NCBI RefSeq assembly: GCF_018986435.1
Contig: NZ_JAHMIN010000025.1
Span: forward strand, 8,409-72,408
Direction of reading: 5' to 3'
DNA: 64,000 bases
DNA from: Hahella sp. HN01
GTDB taxonomy: Bacteria; Pseudomonadota; Gammaproteobacteria; Pseudomonadales; Oleiphilaceae
Position numbers and translations under genes: made by a program. This document shows, piece by piece, positions 51,362 to 60,700 of this stretch (position 1 is its first letter; each line of letters opens with the position of its first letter). Under the pieces are notes generated by a model that had not been told where the DNA came from, made no database searches, and saw only the letters and a list, made by a program, of their open reading frames with translations.

Positions 51362-54300
51362 TAAAAAAGGAAAACCTCAAGGACCTGTATCCCTTGTCCC
51401 CCATGCAGGAAGGCATGCTCTATCAAAGCCTGCTGCATCCCGACGCGCCGGTGTATCACGAACAGGCGCTGTACCGGCTGCGCGGCGAGCTGCGGGTGGA
51501 TCTGCTGGAGCAGGCCTGGGAGCGGTTATTCCAGCGTCACGATATCCTGCGCGTCCAGTTCATCGCCGAGAAAGTGTCCCGTCCTCTGCAGGCGGTGCTG
51601 CATCACCGGGTCGGCGAGTTTCATTACAGCGACTTGCGCACGGCGTCGCCGGATTTTCAGAAGGAACTGATTCGTCAGGCCCAGGCGGAAGACCGCCAGC
51701 GCAGTTTCGATCTGCAACGGGAGCCGCTGATGCGCATGCGGCTGCTGCAACTGGCGGACGACCGCCTCGCCCTGTTATGGAGCCTGCACCATATCCTCAT
51801 GGATGGCTGGTGCCTGAGCCTGCTGCTGCGGGACTTCACCCTGATTTATGACGCCCTGGGCGAAGCGCGCCCGCTGGACTTGCCCGCGCCGCCGCCCTAC
51901 AGCCGTTACATTCAATGGCTGGAGCGCCAGGACGCGACCCAGGCCCGAAACTATTGGCGCGGGCAACTGGAAGGCTACCATCAGGCCGCCCAGGTCCCAC
52001 GGCAGCAGACCCTCGCGCCCGCCAGCGCCGGCAAACGCACCTTCACTCAGGCGCTGCCCAAGACGCTTAGTGAGCGCGTGCGACAGGCCGCTGCAGACTG
52101 GGGAATGACGCCGGGGGCCATTCTGCAGGCCGCCTGGGGCGCATTGCTGGCCCGCTACAACGATTGCGACGACGTAGTGTTCGGAACCCTGGTGTCAGGG
52201 CGTCCGGCGGAGCTTCCCGGGGCCATGGAAATGGTGGGGGTCTTCATCAACACCCTGCCGTTGCGTTTGCGCGTCGGTCCCGACGTCACCCTGCGCGAAC
52301 TGGCCCAGGCCACGCAATTGCGTCTGCTGGAGGCGGAGTCGCGCCAGTATCTGCCGTTAAGCGAGGTGCAACAGCTCAGCCCTCTCGGCAAAGATCTGAT
52401 CACCCATCTGTTCGCCTTCGAGAACTATCCCGCGCCGGCGCAACCGGACGGGGCTTTCCGCGACGCCATTCAGGTGGAAAGCATCAGCAAGCACGAAGAC
52501 ATTCCCTACGATTTCGGCGTCACCGCCACACCGGAGCATGGCCCACAGGGAACGACGCTGGTGATGCGCTACCTGTACAACCCGGCGCAGTTCGAAGGCG
52601 CCTTCGTCGAGCGTCTGAGCGGACACTATGAGCGCCTGTTGCGCCAGGGACTGGGCGCGAGCGGGGATGTGACCTCACCGCCGCTGCAGCAAATAGACCT
52701 GCTGGATGCAGCCGAGTACGACCGCCTGCGCGCCTTTCAGGGCGAGACTTATCCGTTGCCCTCTTGCGACAGTTATCTGGATCTGTTCGAGCAGGCCGTC
52801 GCCGCCGCGCCGGACAGCATAGCGGTGGAAGACGGCGAGCGTCGCATCAGCTATCGCGAGCTGGACGAACGCGCCAACGCCCTGGCCGCGTTGCTGCAGG
52901 AGCGCTATGACGTGGGTGTGGAGGACCGCATCGGCGTCGCTCTACCCCGCAGCGCCGCCCTGCTGATCGCCGAACTGGCGGCGGGCAAAGCCGGCGCGGC
53001 CTTTGTTCCGGTAGACCCGGACTATCCGCCCGAGCGCCGCCTGCGCACCTTCCAACAGGCGCAATGCAAACTGGTGATCGGCGACGCCGAGGAAGCCGCA
53101 TTGTGGGGCGAATACAAGCTGTGGCGCGAGCATAGCCAGATTCCCTTCATCCCCCTGGACTCCCTCGCCCCCAACAGCCGTCGCGCCCAGGCGCCGGTTC
53201 GCGCCTGTGGGTTGCGCAGTCTGGCCTACGTGATCTTCACCTCCGGCTCCACGGGGGAGCCCAAGGGCGTCATGCTGGAGCATCTGGGCCTGATCAACCT
53301 GATCCAATGGAGCCGCCGACAGTTCGGCATCCAGGCGGACAAACGCACCACCCTGCTGGCGTCGCCAGCGTTCGACGCTTCCGTCTGGGAGTCGCTGCCG
53401 TCGCTGTGCGCGGGGGCGACCATTGTGATCACGCCGGACGCAATACGACGGGATGTAGGTCCTCTGTGTCAATTTCTGCATGAGCAGCGCATTGATATCT
53501 CTTTTCTGCCTCCCGCCTTGTGCGAGGAGGCCTGCGTCAGCTTTCCGCACCTGCTGCAGAACATCGTGCTGCAGTCCGGCGGCGACACCCTGAAAGGCAT
53601 CCGCAACGGCGGCGCCAGCGACCACATCAAGGTCTCGAATAATTACGGACCCTCCGAGTTCAGCGTGTGCGCCACGTCCTGCTATCTGGCGCCCCAAGAG
53701 CCCAGCCCCTATCCCATCGGCAAGCCCATCGCCAACGCCGAGGCGTTGATTCTGGACCACCAGCAGCGCCTGGCGCCGTTGGGCGCGGCGGGAGAAATCG
53801 CCTTGAGCGGACCTTCTCTGGCGCGAGGTTACTGGGGACGCGCGGATCTCACCGCCGCGCGCTTCGTGGCGCATCCTTACAAGCCCGGCGAGCGGGTGTA
53901 CCTGACCGGGGACAAGGGCCGCTGGCGCGAGGACGGCAATCTGGACTTTCTCGGACGCATCGACGACCAGTTATCCGTGCGCGGACATCGCGTGGAGCCG
54001 GCGGAAATCGAACACTTGCTGTCCCGTCATGAACACGTGCGCGCAGCAGCGGTGGCGGCGACCCGGGGTGCGGACGGACACACGCTGCTGGCGGCCTTCG
54101 TCACGCCACGCAGCGCGGAAGATTCCCCCCTGGACCTGGACGACATCCGCCAATGGCTGGCCCGGCAAGCGCCTGCTTACATGACTCCCGCCATTCTGAG
54201 GGAGCGGGAGCGCCTGCCTTTGAACGCCAACGGCAAACTGGATCGCAAGGCCCTTGAGCGCGAAGCGGAGCAACTGCGCGCGGAAGCGCCTTACGAAGCC

Positions 54301-54654
54301 CCGCAGACGGAAACGGAGAAGCAGGTGGCGGAGATCTGGAGTCAGGTGCTGGATCGTCGCCCTATCGGCCGCAACGATCATTTTCTGGAGCTGGGCGGGC
54401 ATTCCCTGAGCGCCACCCGCGTCCTGTCGCAGCTGCGCGGACGCCTGCAGCGTGACCTGCCGCTGACGCTGCTGTTCGACAAGCCAACGCTCAAGGATCT
54501 GGCCGCCGCCATTGATGCGCTGGCGACCGCCGCAACGCCGGCGTCCGAGAGCGGCATTCGTCGCGTCGACCGCTCGCGCTACGCGGTGGGCGCGCCAAAA
54601 CCGGAAACCCAGACCCCGGAGACGCAGGACCCCGCCGCGGCGGAGTCATCCTGA
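51358..54654 (+). CDS. NRPS module C-A(Leu-like)-PCP
   Basis: 1098 residues. COM-acceptor-like start (KENLKDLYPLSPMQEGMLY). C domain HHILMDG from 144, expected DCL because it follows a D-Gln module. The A domain from Asp673 gives D-A-W-F-Q-G-N-V-C-K, two changes from the leucine code DAWFLGNVVK; an aliphatic residue is likely, Leu the best guess. PCP Ser1016 (GGHSL). No epimerase. The tail holds RRVDRSRYAVG and then a Pro/Thr/Glu-rich stretch. It is followed by a 69-bp AT-rich gap before the last synthetase. Confidence 0.94.
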   Translation: MIKKENLKDLYPLSPMQEGMLYQSLLHPDAPVYHEQALYRLRGELRVDLLEQAWERLFQRHDILRVQFIAEKVSRPLQAVLHHRVGEFHYSDLRTASPDFQKELIRQAQAEDRQRSFDLQREPLMRMRLLQLADDRLALLWSLHHILMDGWCLSLLLRDFTLIYDALGEARPLDLPAPPPYSRYIQWLERQDATQARNYWRGQLEGYHQAAQVPRQQTLAPASAGKRTFTQALPKTLSERVRQAAADWGMTPGAILQAAWGALLARYNDCDDVVFGTLVSGRPAELPGAMEMVGVFINTLPLRLRVGPDVTLRELAQATQLRLLEAESRQYLPLSEVQQLSPLGKDLITHLFAFENYPAPAQPDGAFRDAIQVESISKHEDIPYDFGVTATPEHGPQGTTLVMRYLYNPAQFEGAFVERLSGHYERLLRQGLGASGDVTSPPLQQIDLLDAAEYDRLRAFQGETYPLPSCDSYLDLFEQAVAAAPDSIAVEDGERRISYRELDERANALAALLQERYDVGVEDRIGVALPRSAALLIAELAAGKAGAAFVPVDPDYPPERRLRTFQQAQCKLVIGDAEEAALWGEYKLWREHSQIPFIPLDSLAPNSRRAQAPVRACGLRSLAYVIFTSGSTGEPKGVMLEHLGLINLIQWSRRQFGIQADKRTTLLASPAFDASVWESLPSLCAGATIVITPDAIRRDVGPLCQFLHEQRIDISFLPPALCEEACVSFPHLLQNIVLQSGGDTLKGIRNGGASDHIKVSNNYGPSEFSVCATSCYLAPQEPSPYPIGKPIANAEALILDHQQRLAPLGAAGEIALSGPSLARGYWGRADLTAARFVAHPYKPGERVYLTGDKGRWREDGNLDFLGRIDDQLSVRGHRVEPAEIEHLLSRHEHVRAAAVAATRGADGHTLLAAFVTPRSAEDSPLDLDDIRQWLARQAPAYMTPAILRERERLPLNANGKLDRKALEREAEQLRAEAPYEAPQTETEKQVAEIWSQVLDRRPIGRNDHFLELGGHSLSATRVLSQLRGRLQRDLPLTLLFDKPTLKDLAAAIDALATAATPASESGIRRVDRSRYAVGAPKPETQTPETQDPAAAESS

Positions 54655-54723
54655 AGACGGAAGAAAACAGACAACAACCATAACGACAACCCAAAGAACA
54701 TAATAACGAGCAAGTACGCCGCC

Positions 54724-57700
54724 ATGACCGAAGCTTCCACCGCCGTACAGATTTATCAATTCCCCCTGTCCTTCGCCCAGGAGCGTTTGTGGTTCCTGCA
54801 CGAATTCGAGGGGGACAATGTCGCCTACAACATCAGCGCCGCCCTGCAACTGGAAGGCCCCCTGGACCACGCCGCACTGCAGCGGGCGCTGGATACACTG
54901 ATCGCCCGCCATGAGATTCTGCGCACCCTGTTCGTCAGCGACGGCGGCCTGCCGACCCAGCGGGTATTACCGTCCCTGCACATCGCCATCGAGCGCGTGT
55001 GGTTCGCCGACAGCGACCTGGAAGCCCGTAAAGCCCGCGCCCAGGCGTACTTCGTGGAGAAGAACCGCCGTCCCTTCGATCTCACTCAGGGGCCGCTGCT
55101 GCGCGCCACTCTGGTGGAGCTGGACAGCAGTCGCGCGCACAGCCTGAGCTGGTTGAACCTGTGTATTCATCACATCATCGCCGACGCCTGGTCCGTGGGC
55201 GTGATCGTGCGGGAGCTGGCGGCCCTGTACCGCGCCGCCCTGCGCCATCGCCCCTGCGAACTGCCGCCGCCGGCGCTGCAGTATGCGGATTTCGCGGTAT
55301 GGCAGCGGGAGCGCCTGCAGGGCGACCTGCTGCAACAGGAGCTGGACTTCTGGCGTCAACAGCTACAGGGTGCGCCAGCCCTGGTGAATCTGCCTCTGGA
55401 CTACCCCCGCACCCAGCAGCCGTCGCCGGATGCGGACTACGTGCGCATCGACCTGCCCGCGCGTCTGGCGCATCAGGCCCGGCATTTCGCCGGCGCCTCC
55501 GGGGCCAGCCTGTATATGGTGCTGCTGGCGGCCTTCAACGTGCTGATCGGTCGTCTCAGCGGCCAGCAGGACGTGGTGGTGGGCAGCCTGATCGCCAACC
55601 GCAATCAGGCGGATGTGGAGACGCTGGTGGGCTTCTTCGTCAACACCCTGCCTCTGCGTTGCGATCTGGCCGATGATCCCAACTTCCGCGATCTGGTGCG
55701 CCGGGTCAAACACACCGCCCTCAGCGCTTACAATCACCAGGACCTGCCCTTTGAGCGCATGGTGGAGGCGCTGCAGCCGGAGCGGGATCTCAGCTTCCCG
55801 CCGTTGATCCAGTTGCTGTTCGTCCTGCAGAACGCGCCCATGGACGCCTTCGAACTGGAAGGGGTGCAGGTGACGCCGCTGCGTCTGCCGCAGCCCGGCC
55901 AGATCCGCTTTGATCTGGAGGTGTACGGCGAAGAAGACGCCGACGGCTTCCATCTGGACTTCTGGTTCCGCTCCCAGCTGCTGCACAAGGACTCCGTAGA
56001 GCGTATGGCGCGCCAGTATCTGACGCTGCTGGAGGCGGCGCTGAACCAGCCGCAGCGACCGGTGATGGGACTGCCCATGCTGGATCGCGACCAACACGGC
56101 GAGCTCAGCCGCGGCTTGTTTATGGAGGCGCAGCCTTACCCCGACACGCTTTGCATTCATCATTTGTTCGAGCGCCACGCCGAGCTGCATCCGGAGCTGA
56201 CGGCGGTCATGCGAGACGGCCGTTCTCTCAGCTATGGCGAGCTGAACCGCCGCGCCAATCGCCTTGCCCATCTGCTGATCGCCCGCGGCATCAAGCTGGA
56301 GGACCGCATCGGCGTCTGCCTGGATCGCTCGCTGGACATGGTGGTCGCCCTGCTCGCCGTTTTCAAAGCCGGCGCCGGCTACGCGCCTCTCGATCCGGCC
56401 TACCCCACGGAACGCATCGCCTACATGCTGGAAGACAGCGGCGCGCGTCTGACGCTGACCCAGCAGGCCGCCAGCGGGCGTCTGCCGGAGCATGTCGCCA
56501 CGTTTATGCTGGACGATCTGGAAACCCTGACCGCTGGCTGCGAGGACAGCAATCCTCAGCGTTCTATGGCGGCGGACAATCTGGCCTATGTGATCTACAC
56601 CTCCGGCTCCACCGGTCTGCCCAAAGGCGTGGCGATTGAGCACCGCTCTGTCGGGGCGTTGATTCACTGGGCGCAGACCCAGTATCACCTTGAAGAATTG
56701 GAGGAGGTGCTGGCCACCACGTCCATTTGCTTCGACCTCTCCGTGTTTGAGATTTTCGTTACCCTGTGCAGTGGCGGCCGCGTCCATCTGGCGGACAATA
56801 TGACCGCGCTGGCGGAGCGCGCCGGCGATCTGGAGGTCTATTCCAGGGTCAGTCTCATCAATACGGTGCCATCCGCCATTCAGGCGCTGTTGCGGGCCAA
56901 CGCCGTGCCGCCCCAGGTGCGCACGGTGAATCTGGCGGGCGAGCCCCTGAAGCAGGAACTGGTGGAGCAGCTCTACGCATTGCCGCATATCCGTCGCGTC
57001 TATGACCTCTACGGTCCGTCCGAGGACACCACCTACTCCACCTGCGCCCTGCGACGCCCCGGCGGCAAAGCCAACATCGGACGCCCCATCAGCAATACCC
57101 TGATTCACATCATCGACGAGAACCTGCAACTGGTTCCCCGGGGCGTGGCGGGTGAATTATTGATCGGCGGCCGCGGTCTGGCGCGGGGCTACCTGGGCAA
57201 GCCGGAGCTGACCGCCCAGCGCTTCATCGCTAACCCGTTTTCCGGCGATCTCAGCGAGCGTCTGTATCGCACCGGAGATCTGGTGCGGGTGAACAGCGAC
57301 GATCAACTGGAGTATCTGGGGCGTATCGACCAGCAGGTGAAAGTGCGTGGATTTCGTATAGAACTGGGAGAAATTGAATCCTGTATCAATGAGTTACGGG
57401 ACAATAGTAAGAAACTGGTTAAAGACTGTGTGGTGTCGGTGATCAAGGACGACAGCCTGGGTCCCTACCTGGCCGCCTACGTCGTAAGCGCGCCCGGGCG
57501 CAGCATCGACGCGGATGATCTGAAACGACGGCTGGCGCGCCGCCTGCCCGGCTACATGGTTCCCGAGGCGATCATTACGCTGGACGCCATCCCCCTGACC
57601 GCCAACGGCAAGACCGACCGCAAGGCGCTGCCGATTCCCCAGCGCAGCGCCCGCGAAACTGAGTATGTGGCGCCCGGCAATGGGTTTGAGCAGGCGGTGG

Positions 57701-60700
57701 CCGATGTATGGGCGGAAGTACTGCAGCAAGAGGTCATCGGAGTACGTGACAACTTCTTTCAACTGGGCGGCCACTCCCTGTTGGCGACTCAGATTATCGC
57801 CCGCCTCAACCAGCGCTTCGGCGCCGGCCTGACCGTGCGCAACCTGTTCGAATGTCCCAATGTGGCGGAACTCGCCGCCCTGGTGCGCGAACGCAGCGCC
57901 GCCGCCATGGAGACCCCCGCGGAGAAAGCCATCCGTCGCGCCCCCAGCGGCGGCGCCCGCAGCGCTTCATTAGCGCCCGCGCAGATGCGTCTCTGGTTCC
58001 TCAGCAAAATCGACGGCGGCAGCAGCGCCTACAACCTGCACATGACTGTGCGCATCAATGGCGAGCTGCATGCGGACCGTTTGCAGGAGGCCTTCGCCTG
58101 CGCTTCGGCGCGCCATGAGATTCTGCGCACCACCTTCCATGAAGACGAGGCCCTGGGGGCGGATGGCGCGCCCTATCAACGCATTCACCCGGAACTTCCC
58201 TGCGAGTTTCTCCGGGCCAGCGTGGAATCCCACCCGTCCGATCGACGGGAGGCCGAGGCGGAACGGCTGGCCGTGGAAGCGGCGCAGACGCCTTTCGACC
58301 TGAGTCGCGGCCCCCTGGTGCGGGTACTGCTGGTGCGGCTGGCGCCGCGTCGCCACGTCATGTTGCTGGCGATGCACCACATCATTTCCGACGGCTGGTC
58401 CATTGGCGTCCTGTTTAACGAAGTGAAGGCGTTCTATCAGGCCATCAACCCGGAAACCTTCACCCTGGACGCCGCCGCGACGCTCAGCCTGCCACCCCTG
58501 TCCCTGCAATACGCCGACTACGCCGCCGAGCAGATTTTGCGTCTGGAGCGGCCGGAAGCGCAGCGGCAACTGGAATACTGGCGCACGCAACTGGCGGACG
58601 CGCCGCCCCTGCTGGAATTGCCCCATGACCGTCCGCGCCCGACGCAGGCGGATTTCGCTGGCGACACCTTGCCCTTTCATATCGACAGCGGCCTCACTGC
58701 GGCATTGCGCCGTTTCGCCGACGCCGCCGGCGCCAGCCTGTTCATGGTGAGTTGCGCCGCCTTCGCCGCCCTGATGAAGGTGTACAGCCGCCAGCGCGAT
58801 ATCGTCATCGGCGCGCCGGTGGCGAACCGCACCCGGCCCGAGCTGGAGCCGCTGATTGGCTTCTTCGTGAACACCCTGGCGCTACGCATCCGCAGCAAGG
58901 AAAACTTTACTTTCAATGAGTTATTGAAGGAAGTTAAAACCGTTTCTCTAGACGCTTATGAGCATCAGGACCCGCCTTTCAACAAAGTGGTGGAGTCACT
59001 GGAGCTAGACCGCGCCCTCAATCACAACCCGTTGTTCCAGGTGATGTTCGTGTTGCAGAACGCCCCAACGGTGACTCGGGAAACGCCGGAACTGGAAATC
59101 ACGCCGTTCCCGATTCGGCAGCAGCGCGCCGCCTTCGACCTGTTGTTCTCACTGACCGAATCCCAGGGACAGATGCACGGCGAGGCGGTCTACAACCGCA
59201 CCCTGTTCGACCGCGCCAGCATCGAACGCATGCTGGAGGTATATCTGAGCCTGCTGGAGCTTTGCGTCAACCGCCCGGATGAACCGGTGCTGGGCCTGCC
59301 CCTGGCGGCGCCGGCGGAAATTCCCGCCCATCCGGCTCAGGGGGCGACGCCGCTGCCCGCCCTGATTCAGGATCAATGTGAACGCACTCCGGATCTGGAA
59401 GCCTTGAGCTGGAGTCCCCAGGCCGGCGCGCTGACGGATTGGTCCCGGCTCAACTCCCACGTCAGCTACGGGGAATTCGCCCGTCTCGCCAATCAGGCGG
59501 CGGACTGGCTGCGGGAACAAGGCGTGGCGAGCGGCGATGTGATTGCGCTCTGGCTGCCCCGCAGTCCCGAGCTGTTCGTGCTCAAATACGCGGCGCTGAA
59601 AATGGGCGTCGCCTACACACCCATCGATCCTGAGTTCCCGTTGCCCCGGGTGCGGCAGATGGTGGAAAGCGCCGCTCCGCGCCTGCTGGTGACAGTGAAC
59701 GCGCAGCATGGCTGGGAGGACACGCCCTGCGCCATCGCGCCGCTGCCGCAACTATGGGCGCAACTGTCCCTTCGCCGCGCGGAACCGCCGCCGCTACCGG
59801 ACCCGGACTGCGTCGCCTATATTTTGTACACCTCCGGCAGCACCGGCGTTCCCAAAGGGGTCGCCATGCCCCAGCGCGCCCTGAGCAATCTGGTGGTCTG
59901 GCATCGTCAGCATCCCCGTCTGAGCGCGCCGGCGCGCACCCTGCAGTTCGCCGCCGTCGGCTTCGACGTCTGCTTTCAGGAGTTCGCCGCCACTCTGGCC
60001 TGCGGCGGCTCCCTGGTGTTATGTCCGCCCCGCTTGCGGCAGGACCCGCGCGCCTTGATGGCGTTTATCCGCGCGCAAGGGGTGGAGCGTCTGTTTCTGC
60101 CCTTCGTCGCCTTGCAGCAACTGGCGGAGACCCTGACTGAGGACCAGCCCGGCAATAACGCCATCGTCAGCGACAATCTGCGCGATGTGATCACCGCCGG
60201 CGAGCAGTTACAGATCTCCGCGCCGGTGCGTCGTTTCTTCCGGGAGCGCCCGCACTGTCGCCTGCATAACCACTACGGCCCCACCGAGGCCCATGTGGTG
60301 AGCGCCCTGCAACTGGATGATCAGCCTGACCGCTGGCCCGTCCTGCCCGGCATCGGCGCGCCCCTGTGCGGCGTGCAACTGCATATTTTCAACCCACTGG
60401 GACAACCTGTGCCCGCCGGCGCCCCCGGCGAGCTGTACATCGGCGGCGTGTGTCTCGCCCAGGGCTATGTCGGACGCGACGACCTCACCGCCGAACGTTT
60501 CATCACCACCACGCTCATGAGCTCCCACGGCGAGATCAGTCAGCGCCTGTACCGCACCGGCGATCTGGCCCGCCGCACCGCGCAAGGCGAGTTCCTGTAT
60601 CTGGGACGCATTGACGAGCAGGTGAAAATACGCGGCTTCCGGGTGGAGCCCGGCGAAGTGGAAGCGGTGCTGAACAGCCATGACGACGTCAAGGCCGCCG

